Position numbers and translations under genes: made by a program. The notes under the pieces are model-generated. The model made no database searches and was not told the origin of the DNA. It worked only from the letters and a program-made list of their open reading frames with translations. From the NCBI GenBank assembly GCA_900491605.1, contig UESW01004260.1:553755-617754 (forward strand): a stretch of DNA of 64,000 bases. The letters are read 5' to 3'. How positions within the stretch are numbered: position 1 is the stretch's first letter; each line of letters opens with the position of its first letter. Shown here piece by piece: positions 44,296-56,006 of this stretch. The stretch is from Calamus simplicifolius (lineage: Eukaryota > Streptophyta > Magnoliopsida > Arecales > Arecaceae).

Positions 44296-45634
44296 TGCAT
44301 TTAGTCAAGCAAGGTATGGACATTAGGCACATATCAGTGTATACTGATATCTAGAAAAATAAGCAGATTATGAATGTTCCTTCTTATAAATGAGATCGAA
44401 AACTTCGCTATGCTCATAATCATCACTTATTCAATAAGATGGAACACAAAATCTGATAAGTTTCCATAGAACATATCTATGTAATCCACTTTAAATATTG
44501 GAACAAATCCGCATATCAACAAAAAAAAAACAACAACATGCATTTCCTTTTATGCACAAAGCACAAATATTCATGCATCTAGAAAATACGTAGCACTTGA
44601 CATAAATACCCCTCATGTACTAAACATAAATTATTATGTCAACAGAAATAACAAGCAGAAATATGCATAATTGACATTTATACATGAAGCATAAATATTT
44701 ATGTATCCAGGAAACATATTCGCCAAAATAGATAGGCTGACAATGATAGTAGTTATGCACAAAGCAGAAAACAACTTTTCTGCGGTTTTTCTGTTTTTTT
44801 TGTTTTGATTTTTCTTGATATTTCTGATTCAACTGGGAGTTCGCTGGCATAACGGGTTGAGCCACCCGTAACAGAGAACAAAAATCCCCCTGTTTTTCCA
44901 TGAATTTATGGGTGGTGCCACCCGTAAACTCACGGACAGACGCCATGCCTGCCGCCCACATGGCGGCGGTGCACGGCAGACCCGGCCCCCTGGCGACAAG
45001 GATGGAGCTTGGGTGGAGCTTCGGTCGAGGAGGAGACCGCCGGCTGCCGAAGAGGAAGAGGGAGCCACCTGTAACCTCTCGACCACTCACCATGCCCGCT
45101 GCCCACATGGCGGCGGTGCACGACCGTCCCGGCCCCTGGCAACAAGGACGGAGCTCCGGGGAAAGGAGCTCTGATCGAGGAAGAGAGGCCGCCGGCCGCC
45201 GGAGAGGATCCGGTGGCCCTGCGTCCCTCGGACGCGTGGACAGTCGTCGTCCTTAGTGTTGCGGCGGACGGGGCATCCCCGGCCCACCGCTGGCCGGGGA
45301 AGAGAGGCGAGGGCCACCGACGACCGGTGGAGGCAACGCCGGTCGTCGGAGAGGCACCGATGGTCCCTGAGCGGCCACCGGTAATAACTCTCTGTGCTGC
45401 GGCTTTCATTGCCGCAGCCTCCTCTGTTTTGTTTTTATATATATAGGCTCCGGTGGTCCTCTGTTTTCATTTCTTCTTGTGCTGCAGCTCCCATGGCCAC
45501 AGCTGAGGGGCAGGCAGCGTGCGACTGTCGTTGCCTGCTCCTCCACCTATCCCCATATCGGCCACCGCCCGAAGTATGGTGACGACCTATCCCCACGTCG
45601 GCCACCGCCCGAAGTGTGGTGACGGCCATCCTTC
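44296..45634 (-). other. Copia 5' leader, GC-rich, with 147-bp duplication
   Basis: Between PBS and gag. GCCCACATGGCGGCGGTGCA occurs at 44954 and 45101, within a longer imperfect duplication. A smaller direct repeat, CGGCCACCGCCCGAAGT, occurs twice at 45.56-45.63 kb. Minus-strand open frames of up to 162 codons here look like repeat by-products; none is recognisable. Confidence 0.7.
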
Positions 45635-45646
45635 GCTTTGATACCA
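45635..45646 (-). other. Copia primer binding site
   Basis: The minus strand reads TGGTATCAAAGC, two bases from the 5' LTR; initiator tRNA-Met type. Confidence 0.88.
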
Positions 45647-45648
45647 AT

Positions 45649-45994
45649 TGAAAGAACGGAAGCAAAGGGACATACCACTTTGATATCAGCAGCAGAAGCA
45701 ATAGCTCGTCGGCCGTCGAGGGCTACTAGAGTCCTCAATGCATCCCTACTAGAGTCCTCAATGTGTCCACACCCCTAAGCCGTGGTGCTGGTAGAAGAAG
45801 GAGGAAGAGCCCTTCGGTTACCTCTATGTCCTTCTTTTAGAAGACCTCTACTCAAAAACACCTTCGGTCTTATATTTAAAGGAGAGTAGCGGATAAGCTA
45901 GAGGTTTATCTTCCGAAGAGCCCTCTACTCTACGACGAACGTATTAATTAGCACCAAGGCCAACAGTACATATTAATTAGTACCCAGGCCAACA
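45649..45994 (-). repeat. Copia 5' LTR (346 bp)
   Basis: On the element strand it starts TGTTGGCCTGGG and ends CTTTCA. A minus-strand TTTAAATATAAG TATA-like box is at 45869-45880. It has a local duplication of CTACTAGAGTCCTCAATG not seen in the 3' LTR. Confidence 0.9.
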
Positions 45995-46214
45995 GTTATC
46001 TTCTGCATGTTGATATCCATTCTGGAGAGAGCTCCATGCTATTCTTCCAACTATCTCAGATTTGAAGTATGCTTGTGTATAGAGAAAAAAAATTAGGCTG
46101 TTGATTACTTGGCCAATTGGGATTTTGATTTCCCTCCTGCTCTGACTCAGTTGGCCAATGTTGATGCCCAATGAGTTTTAATTTTAAGGCCGTAGGCCCT
46201 TTCTTGTTGTTATA

Positions 46215-46267
<53 letters not shown>
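45995..46267 (+). mobile_element. L1-type LINE 3' end after copia insertion, with (TAA)n tail
   Basis: It resumes with the duplicated GTTAT target. It contains the end of an RNase H-like domain (ADYLANWDFDFP-like, near 46.1 kb read as VDYLANWDFDFP) and GGCCGTAGGCCCTTTC, then a (TAA/AAT) run of about 17 units (46214-46267). Such a simple-repeat tail is typical of plant L1 3' ends. Confidence 0.75.
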
Positions 46268-46269
<2 letters not shown>

Positions 46270-46318
46270 TCCGTCTTTTCTGTTCCGAGGAGGATTTCTT
46301 TGCTCGTTTTCTTCGTTT

Positions 46319-46330
46319 TACCTCCTCCTC

Positions 46331-46409
<79 letters not shown>

Positions 46410-46411
46410 AA
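46319..46411. repeat. Compound microsatellite (CCT)n(CT)n(CA)n(TA)n
   Basis: Four simple repeats follow each other without a break, immediately upstream of and running into a TATA box. Confidence 0.95.
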
Positions 46412-46413
46412 GG
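46400..46413 (+). promoter_or_regulatory. Putative TATA box of SOFL-like gene
   Basis: TATATATATAAAGG at the end of the microsatellite would give a start near 46.44 kb and a 5' UTR of about 220 bases. An alternative TATAATATATATAGG at 46618-46632 is too close to the ATG to be likely. Confidence 0.45.
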
Positions 46414-46660
46414 TCTAGCCGGATCTGATTTGGTTAATCCAGTCCCGCTGGGTCTCACAATAATCTTCCAGATATACATACGAAGTGGTAAAACCGCTTT
46501 ACAGGCCCAGTTGTGTTAAATGCCTCGTAGTGGTAACTGCCCCAACCTCTCTCTCATGCTTTGTCTCTGCTGTATTCTCATTTCCTAGATAAGTGATTCC
46601 TTGGTTCCTCTTCTCTCTATAATATATATAGGTGAACCTCGCCATCTCCCACTCCCTCAA

Positions 46661-47182
46661 ATGGAGGAACCAAGCCAATCTTCCAGGGGCAAGTCTCATT
46701 GTTCCAAAGAAAAAACACCTCTTTCTGAGGAGAGTGGTTGGACCTCCTACTTCTTAACATCGCAAGAGAAGGAAGCTTCTTCTCCTAGTGGTTTTTCTGC
46801 CAGTATTGGTGGTGGGTCTTCCATTGTCTCTGATGCCACTTCATGTGTCGCATGGAAGCCTCCAGTTCACACCGAGCCATCGAAGAGCTGCAAGAAGTTA
46901 AGCTTCAAAAAGAGGAAGGCAAAGGCAACCTTGAATGATGATCCTCTGGAGGATACTGCTAGCTCTCCTATTAACAGTCCTAAGGTTTGGATAGCTCAAG
47001 TATTTCTATTTTCCTGCCAATCTTAATTCTCTTACGCTTAAATCATTAATTAATATTGATGTTTAGTTTTATGGTTTAGGCTCCAACAATGTTCATCTTT
47101 TGAACAGGTCATTGATTTGAATTACTTGGGTGTTGATTTAGGGGAGGAGGAGGATAAAAGAAAGACATCTCCGGTAGCTTAA
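46661..47182 (+). CDS. SOFL (SOB FIVE-LIKE) family protein, two exons
   Basis: Exon 1 is 46661-46984 and exon 2 is 47108-47182 (TAA stop), joined in frame across a GTTTGG...GAACAG intron to give 132 residues. The two short SOFL signatures are visible: EESGWTSYF (domain A, usually ESGWT.Y) at about residues 23-31 and SSIVSDATS (domain B, usually SMVSDASSG) at about 53-61. A basic patch KKLSFKKRKAK, a possible nuclear signal, lies near residue 80. SASSP-like ASSPINSPK precedes the splice site. The acidic tail LGEEEDKRK is in exon 2. The ATG was chosen because the upstream in-frame Met lies next to the second TATA-like run. SOFL proteins are plant-specific and in Arabidopsis affect cytokinin levels; the biochemical role is unclear. 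Confidence 0.72.
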
Positions 47183-50100
47183 GTTTTTATGTCGGTTTTG
47201 TTCCTGTTTTCCTCTATATGTTGATTCGGTTTAGCATTACATTGTTTTATATTACATAACACGGATATCTTATTTTTGGTTTTGGGTGCAGAAAGAGTCT
47301 TGGTAGGGCTAATTGTGGAGAAGAAGAGATCGATGAAGTGAGTTTTAGTGAGAGAAAATTCGGGGGTCCAGAGCTGAGGAAAAGGGGACCATATATGCTT
47401 GGTCCCCCCCCCCACCCCCCCACCATTTGGAGGAAGTATTGGTGAGTGGTCTGGCTTCAATAGGTCATGTATCATTTTATGTGTTTGGTCATGTAAATAT
47501 AAGAGCCTTGGAAGACCATGGAAGCAAATATAATGACAAACGGTTCAATTACATGGTTGAAGTAAAAAGGAAAGTTTTGGAAGATCATTTTCTAAACATG
47601 TCCAAACTAGCTTAATTTCCATTAACTGTGAGTATTTCTAGGTAATATACTTCCAATTTTAAGGATAACTCTAACCTGGAAAAAAAATACAATATAAGAA
47701 TGCATTAATTCCACTGTGTTCCACTGTGTTACATGACAATGAAGGGAATAGAGTTTTTTTTTTTATAGCAATGCCTAGGATTTGTACCACTTGGATCTCC
47801 TAAAGGGCAAGGTCCCTGGGAGTGAGGTGCCAATGGATTGCGCAAAAACATGCTGGAAATAAGGAGGAGAAAATTAAACGTAAAAAATAGAGAATAAAGA
47901 AGCTTCATACAACTTATTTGGGATCAGTGGTATACAAATCCTCTTTCAAAATTCACTCATATCCTATTGACTAAATTCTTCATGGAGTCTTTCTCCTGTT
48001 AGAAAATTTCATATTAGCAAAAGGAGAAACCGCATATGTAGAGAAGGGGTAGTTATAAGAAAATTAATATATTGTAGTTTAAATATAGCTTCTTATCAAT
48101 AAAAGTAAATGAGTAATTTTTAACTTCTAACCTCCATCTTTGGTGATCACCAAAATTCACTCATATCCATGATGCCTCGTTCCATAAAATAAAACAAACT
48201 ATAGGGTTAAAAGCTAGTGTGAGAACTCCTGTTGGAATCTGATGATGGATTTTAGGCTTTCCAATGCATACCAGATTACAGTCATCTCAGTTTGCTAGGA
48301 TTTGATGCAAGAACGTCCTTCCATGATGCAATAGCCTTCAGCCTAAGCAGCTATATTATAACTAGGGAAGATCCTATGTATTTCATTTAGATCCACCATC
48401 TTAGGGTATAGGATTCGCAACACAATCCAATCATATCCAATAAAGAAAAAAAAAAGGCTGATTTACATCTTTTTAATGCATCCGAAGGTTTGTTTATTAT
48501 GATTGATCGGTTTCAGACATACCTATCTGGAGGTTGAGAATGTCAGGCAAATTCTGTAAGAGTATTGTAACAATAAATCTAGTCTACACACTAGGAAGTC
48601 TTTCCAATTAAAGTCTTACATTCTCTTTTCCTATTAAATTTCTATTGAAGCACTGTTAGACAACCTCAATCTGAAGGCCTTTTAATATATGAAGGTATGC
48701 AAAGGGAACACCCTTTCCATGTGCAAGGGCAAAGAGGCGCAGATGATTGGCTACAAATTAAAGCTTTGCAGTCTTTAGACTTTGAGAACATTCCCAAGAT
48801 GTCTTTTAACATCCCAATAAGTTGACTTGACTTAGAAGAAGCACGGTATCATTTAACTTAAATTTTTTTTTATCCCCTCTTATATATCCTTCACCATTAT
48901 AAATAATGTGGATTGAATGGATAAATTAATCGACTAAAAAATCCATTCATTTATGCCATCACCTTTGATCAGCAAAACTTGTTCTAAAATTTATGAGAAA
49001 GAGACAAGCTAACATGGTTTGTTTAATAAGACTTGGAAAAAGAAAAGCATAAACAAAAGCATAAAGAGCAACATGAATCCATTTGGCCGGTAGGATGGCA
49101 TTTTTCAGCATGGTGATTATATTTTGGTAATGAAAGCTATAGACGACAATTATCAAAGCGTTGGATCCCACTGCATTGACATTGCGAAGCATATCACATG
49201 GCTCCAGTGTCTCGTTAGTTGGCTTGCAAAGGATATGGTACAGAGGCTCATGGCACACGGGATCTCTTTATTACGTCACTTATCCCCTCAGTTCTCGTGG
49301 CACAGTGAAAACGATAATAGGGAATTGAATTCCCGGATACTTTATGGCCGGAATCTATTTTCCAGTTTCAAGCATATATATGTTTGTGAAAAAGAAAACG
49401 ATAAAGGATTATTTTGGCTGCATAAAGGCCGTGGGCTGAAGCTATCATGGACTACAATTTTCCAACGGATCACTGTTTGAACAAGAAATAATACATGCAT
49501 GGAAAACATTTTGAATTACTATCATTCTTGTTATTAAAAGAACTACTTTATTTCGGTTTCACGGCACCTGTTATTACCCACTAGAATGGGATATGATAAC
49601 ACTTAGCCGCGAGAATTACAGTGCTAGCTGAAATTATTCTATATTTCATAATATTAAACGTAACTAAATTATGTACGTAAAGATTAATGTGTTGCAGTTA
49701 GGTTTTTGTAAACATTAATTACTCAATATTTTTTCAGAATATTACAAAACTAAATAGAGAATACCTTCTAGATGTTATTGGATGTTTCACATGCCTCCAA
49801 AATACTTAAAGGTGAAGTGCTGAATGTTTCACATACCTCCAAAATGCTTGTTAAGCGCCGGTGCATGCAAGGTGATGTGCGCAAAGTGCGGCATAAGGAT
49901 CAAGCACCACTCACACAGCAATTAATCCAGTACAAAAGCTTTACTCACATTAATCACAGTACAACAGCTTTTTCTTTCTTTTCCATCAAATACTACTCAC
50001 GCTAATCACAGTACAAAAGCTTTTTCTTTCTTGTTCAGAAAATACCAATCATAACATAAAAGCTTTTTCATTCTTCCTCACCAAATGGTGAGAGAGGAGA

Positions 50101-52023
50101 TAGGAAACAGAAAACTTACGCGTTTTAGAGTCTTCTTTTGATTGAAAGATAAACTCGTCTTCATTCCATGTATGATTCAAACTAAAATTTAATTCGAATA
50201 AATTAAATTTGAATCAACGAATGGATAAAAATTATTCGTGTCCAACACTCTAAATCCCATAGTACAGGATCCTTCAGGTTTTCTATGAAACAAGATGTGC
50301 TATTGTTCCATATCCAATCCCAACACTTGAGATGAGGAATGTTTTAAAGACGTATATGATAATGGAATGGTACACTCCTCCCATGATGAGATGTTTCGTT
50401 AGGATATGAAACAATGATTTTGGGACATGAGTTGCTATATATAAACTTTAGTCAAGTAAGTGGAGGCAATTGCTTTGGACAAGCGATCCAAGAAATGTTT
50501 CACTAATTTTTGGTACGCTTCCGTTTTTTTTTTTTTTTGTGTTGCTTTCCATGATTCCATCGGGATGATGAACTTTTACGTTCTAATTAATGATGGCAAC
50601 CTTGTTAGATCCTTCCAACCAGTCGCAACCATGCATGGGGCAGCACTTGCTAGGACAAAGGAGTGAGCTGGGCGCTGGCATGATCACTTGAATCTTAATT
50701 GGCATCTTGGTACCTTCTGATGCCAGGACTTAACTTTATTTGAAGCTTTTGGAAGATTCATACGCGGCAGCCCTTGACCCTTTCCATCTTCCCTTTTTCA
50801 CTCATATTGTCTTGATTTCTAGCAGACTTATTAGTTCCATTCTTACATTTGATCACAAGCAACCAATTAAAATATATACACACATGACTGACAGTTAATG
50901 AAACCACTAGTTCCTATGTTGTTATTCCATTCAATCTCAACATATAGAAATGGTCCTTAGAAAGGAAGCATGGAATTTAATGAATTAAAATTTGAGGTTT
51001 CAAGCCTCTAAATGATTGATGAAGCAGTGGTCGTAAGAATAAAGCTAGATTTGAAAATATAGAAAAAAAGAAAAAGATAGGGAGGGAGGAGGGAACAAAG
51101 GTCCAAGTAAAGGATAAGAGTTAGGAAGGAGACACATGATGCGGATTCCTTCCCATCATTGCCACACCTAAATTATCACTTGTTAGCTAGGTGTTAGGAT
51201 GCGTAGGTTCTCATAGTCCTATAGATGTATGGCGATGAGTAGGGATTTTCCTCCCTAATTTATATGCATAAATATATCTATGTGCTAATGTATGTATGCA
51301 TGTATTCACTTTGAGTGGATACTTGCTCGTGATTATTAATTTATTCATTTAGGTGACTTTCTAAAGCAAATGGTTTTCAAACAATCAAAGCATAAGAGCA
51401 TGCTATACAACACAAATGATCAATACTTTTTTTTTCTTTTGTGGAAAAAAATGATCAGTATCTTATTGTACAGCAAACAAAGATAATGTTTTATGGACTC
51501 ATTTAAAATGTGTCAAGGAAGCAATCCTTCTTGTGGTGTTCTAGGTTTCCTACTCTCACATGCTATCTGAATATAAGTAACCCTATGATTGAACCTCTCA
51601 GTATGAGTAGTCTTTGGACTAGCCTCAAGCCCTTAGTTTGGCTTTTATGATCATGCTTATAAATATTCTAATGGATGCTAGGTTCTCTTGAGGGAACATT
51701 CTCTTTATATAACTAAAGTTCACAGGATCAGTAAAATGGGTAAGATTGTAGATATATAGTCTTGCTATCATGCATCTTTTAGGCATCTGAATACAGTATT
51801 TGTTGCTGCTTAATCATCTATTTCATTGGTTCTAGTGGCTATAAATCTAGCCACTTCAGGGAAGTTCATAGTGGATTTTGGATGCTTGTACCATCAAAGA
51901 CAAGACATCTAATCCTACTCCAATTAATGCAATGATAACACTGCTACATTTCAATCCAGAACTCATACCTATCTATTTTTCTTCAGCTTTTAGGCTTATC
52001 TTCATGTCATTTTCCATGTCAAC
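47183..52023. other. Spacer downstream of SOFL-like gene, no supported gene
   Basis: It includes the SOFL-like 3' UTR. AT-rich. Direct duplications occur near 49.78-50.04 kb (GTTTCACAT..CTCCAAAAT twice and AATCACAGTACAA.AGCTTT twice). Short open frames (49124-49480, 50460-50666) have no recognisable domain. Confidence 0.55.
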
Positions 52024-54660
52024 TGTTGTAATAGGCATCCACATTACTATTTTATGATTATCTATATGGAATAATTATGATGCAATAAGAATCCCTTTTA
52101 AATTATTATGAAAGGATAAGAGTTCTTATTTGATTATGAGGGAATAACAATTATGCGATCAAAGAGAACCTATTTTATGGGACTAGGACTCTTATCTAAT
52201 AATCCTTATGAATAGAGGAAGAGACCGACTACTTCAACGGCTAAAAAATTATGTGCCTTCTCTCCAAGTATGGAACTATTACTTGAATAGGCTTTACAAT
52301 GATCGAGAAAGACCATTGCATGTATGTCAAAAGAATTGAGAAAAGAGTTTTTATTCTTTCACTATATATAGATGATATTCTACTAGTCGAAAATAATATG
52401 AAATTAATCATTACCACTCAATGGTGGTTGTCCTCTATATTTGAGATGAAGAACATGGGTTGAGCAAATTATGTATTAGGTGTTCAAATTTATAGATATC
52501 GCTTCAAAAGACTCCTCGGTTTGTCTTAAGAGACTTACATAAGAAAAAATTTAGAATATTTCCGAATGCATAATGCCAAGCCCATTGATTCTCCAATGGA
52601 AAATGATCATATTCTTAGCGCTGAACAATGTCCAAAATCAAAGAAGAGAAAAAGCAGATGGCCAAAATTCCTTATGCTAGTGCATTTGGGAGTTTGATAT
52701 TCACAATGATGTGTACTTGATCTGATATTTTTTTGCTATTGAGATGGTGAATAGATATTATAATAATTCTAATACTGCTCATTGGTAAATAATTAAGAGG
52801 ATTTTTTGACATCTATAAGAAACAGAGAACCTTGCCCTATGCTATTATGGTGGTGATCTAAAGTTGATTGAATATAGTGATACTAATGGATCCGCCGATA
52901 AAGATGAGCGCAAATCCACATCATAATATGCATTCATATTAGGTGGTAGAGCCGTTTTATGGTGTAGCAAGAAACAGTGCTATGTCACCTAACTCATGAT
53001 GGAGTCAAAGTGCATTGCTTATACAATTATAGTTTAAGAGGCTATATGTTGAGGAGATTCTATAGAACTTGAGCACAATGGCACATGCAGATGACGACAT
53101 TGAGATTTATTCTAGTAATACCATTGCAATAGCTTGTGCAAGGGATCCCAAGTATCATGAAAGGTCAAAACATATCGACACCAAATATTACTTCATTCGA
53201 AACATAATTGTACAATGATATGTTATTCTTAAGTATATCTCGACTAATGACATGGTTTTAGATCCTTTTAGCAAACTTCTCCCTAGAGATGTTTTTCATA
53301 AACATGTTAAAGGTTTAGATTTGTATAAGATTTGACATTTTCTGGACACCATGAACTTAATATGATATGGATATTCTTTTCTTTCTATATTTTGATGCTT
53401 AAATTAGTGCACTATATCTTTATAAAATAGAATTTCATTAGGCTTTGATCAGCCTACTCACATAAGCAATCGTTCTGGTGCTGAGAGAGCAAGCAGGATG
53501 AAATATTTTGATCACATTAGAATGCTTATGGCAATGCAATAGTGATCATCTTAGTGCTTAGCTAGCAACTAAGATTTAAATATATGTCGACTTAGTAAAA
53601 CTAAGATAAGACTATATGAATCGAAAACAAAAGAATTAACATATTCATTTAGCCTGTAAATAACTGAATGTGAGATTTCAAAGAAGGTATTATGAGAATG
53701 ACTGTTTTGAGATGCTTAGGTTAGGCACTTGAGGAGCAACTGAATCAAGATTCATATAGCATTATCAACCTGAAAGGAACTCCATCATAGCATACATATT
53801 ATATTGGATGTGCTATAAATCGTTCATTAAGGAGTGATTGAACATATTCCTGCTTCATCACTATATAAGCCTTACGAACTTAAGAATCCTTGTTTGTGCC
53901 CTTTGAGGCTTAGAACTATGCCATGAAGTCGACACTTGATGACACTAGTTTAGCATATTATCCAAGGGCCATAAGTCATGCGGTCTAGCGGAGTATGTCT
54001 AAGAAAGCAGTTAGGGGTAAATGGATTGGTACAAGAGGCTAAGAAAAAACTAATTGGAATCACACTTATGATTTGTAACTCATTGCTTGGACAGTTAAGT
54101 TAGATAAGAAATTTGATTAATTATGAGCATAAATGCATTAAGTGAAAGGTCAAGCATAGCTCTATATTATTTTGAGGAATTAGAGATATTTGATCTAGTG
54201 TGGCCAAATAATTTAGGGTACATGACAAGATATTGAGTTATAATATTATGTTAATATGGTGGTGACTTAATATAATACTTCTCACCTTTATTTTTCTCAT
54301 TTGATCACACGTTCCATTTCTTGCATAAAGGAAATCAATGGATGAGAGATCATTTGAGAATGCACTTTAATGCCAAATATGTATGAGTGCTAGATGTTAT
54401 CATAGGCATTTTTATTGTATTTTGTGTTTATCTGTATGGGATAATTATGATGCAATTAGAGTCTCTATCTAAATTAATCATGAAAGCATAAAAGTCTTTA
54501 TTTGATTATAAGGGGATAATAATAAAGACCTTGTTTTATGAGACTAGGACTCTTATATAATAATTCTTATAAATAGAGGATGAGGCTGACTACTTCAATA
54601 ATTAAAAAAATACATGCGTTCTCTCCATGTGGAAAGAGATCTCGCCATTAATTTTTCTTA
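52024..54660 (+). mobile_element. Degenerate Ty1/copia remnant with diverged LTRs
   Basis: Sequence at 52024-52272 and from 54395 to about 54640 is related in the same order (TGTTNTNATAGGCAT, GATAATTATGATGCAAT, GGACTAGGACTCTTAT, ATAGAGGA, GACTACTTCAA), the pattern of two old LTRs. Only the second half of reverse transcriptase plus RNase H lies between them. gag, protease and integrase are missing, so the copy has an internal deletion. Exact LTR ends and TSD were not found. Confidence 0.7.
52305..53335 (+). pseudogene. Copia reverse transcriptase-RNase H remnant
   Basis: Starts in EKDHCMYVK, then FILSLYIDDILLVENN (YIDD catalytic box), SSIFEMKNMG with a stop, ANYVLGVQIYR, ETYIRKNLEYFRMHNAKPID and AEQCPK. 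RNase H parts include YSDTNGSADKDERKSTS, ILGGRAVLWCSKKQ, SSNTIAIACARDPKYHERSK and the end DMVLDPFSKLLPRDVFHKHV, stopping at 53335. Many stops and shifts. Confidence 0.85.
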
Positions 54661-54988
54661 AGTTACCATCTTTATCCTAAGATTTGGAAAAGCTTATGGG
54701 TGACTTTGTAGCTATCACACAAGAAGAGAAAGATACAATAAGATTTGTAATACAAACATAAGACAAGAAATATATAACAAGGTTTGCAATATAAGCCAAT
54801 GATTTTAACCTTTTTATTCAATATTATGATAGGTATTTTGCGTTCTTTGTATTCTTTTATATTTTTACCAGCATTAACTTTAGCAAAAAAACTGAGTGGG
54901 TAACACAATTGATGACTGGTCGAACTATAAGTAATCTTTGTCATTTGTACTATTCCAATGAATACAATTCTTTTAGTGAAGACTCATA

Positions 54989-56003
54989 GGCTGCGTTTGG
55001 ATGTCAAAAAGTTATTCTGAGAATAGGGATATGAATTCCGTAGGAATAGCTTATTCCCTTTGTTATTCTAGATTTCTGTTTGAATGAAAATCTGGTATTC
55101 CATGTTATTCCAGTGTAATTAATGCAGTGTTATTCCAAATGATGTTTGGATGACATGGGAATAAGCATGTATTCCAGTAGGAATAGATGAAGAATTTTTC
55201 TGAAATTCCAAAGATACCCCTTCCAATAAAAATGGTTTATTAATTTTATTTTTAAAATGACATGAATAAATTATTATTTATAAAATAAGGTAAAATTAAT
55301 TATTTTTAATAAAATAATATAAGAACATACTTAATAAATTATTTTATATTAATAAAGAAAAAAATAACATACATAATTTATTATTTTCTATAATAAATTT
55401 ATTTAATTTTAAATTATATTATAAATAATAAATTAATTTATTTAATTGATCAAATTATTATTTATTAATAAATAAGGTAATAAATTAATTATTATTAATA
55501 GAATAATATAAGAACATACTTAATAAATTATTTATATTAATAAAGAAAAAAATTAACATACTTAATTTATTATTTTCTATTAATAAAATTTTTTAATTTT
55601 AAATTATATTATAAAAATTTATTTAATAAATTTAATTGAATAAATTATTATTTATTAATAAATAAGGTAATAAATTAATTATTATTAATAAAATAATATA
55701 AGAACATACTTAATAAATTTATTTCATTTTAAATTATATTATAAATAAATTTATTTAATTTATTTAAATGACATTATAAATAAATTTATTTAATATTTAA
55801 TTTAATGCCATCGGTGCCCCTGGAATAGCTACAGTGGGAATAGGAGCTATTCCATCCAGTACCATGGAATAAGAAATTGGAATAAGAAGGGTTGACTAGA
55901 ATAGCTAATCTAGTGGGGCCCACACACCTTTTTCCTTCTGTTTGAGGGAATAAGGGGGAATAAGGGCCTATTCTAGGCCTTATTCCCCCATCCAAACATT
56001 GCC
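54989..56003. mobile_element. MITE-like element with inner 190-bp tandem repeats
   Basis: Starts GGCTGCGTTTGGATG and ends CATCCAAACATTGCC, giving inverted repeats with a few mismatches. ATA flanks both sides (54986-54988 and 56004-56006). Both ends are rich in GGAATA/TATTCC words. The AT-rich centre contains three tandem copies of a unit with AAGAACATACTTAATAAAT (55321, 55511 and 55701, period near 190). No transposase. The superfamily is not certain; the ends resemble Tourist-type MITEs. Confidence 0.65.
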
Positions 56004-56006
56004 ATA

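Larger units (their letters stand above)
38764..45994 (-). mobile_element. Ty1/copia retrotransposon, nested in a LINE
   Basis: In minus orientation, with 5' LTR 45649-45994 and 3' LTR 38764-39102 and a perfect TSD GTTAT (38759-38763 and 45995-45999). PBS TGGTATCAAAGC lies at 45635-45646, and the PPT ends directly at the 3' LTR. The internal order gag, protease, integrase, reverse transcriptase, RNase H is that of Ty1/copia. Coding is broken by several shifts and stops. A long GC-rich 5' leader (44296-45634) and a 1.1-kb 3' untranslated part (39103-40241) flank the genes. Confidence 0.93.

Noticed and set aside
44620..45738. Several 76-162-codon minus-strand frames in the copia leader
   Set aside because: They lie between PBS and gag, are low in complexity and overlap each other.
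49124..49480. 118-codon plus-strand frame
   Set aside because: No recognisable family and AT-rich context, overlapped by an equally open antisense frame.
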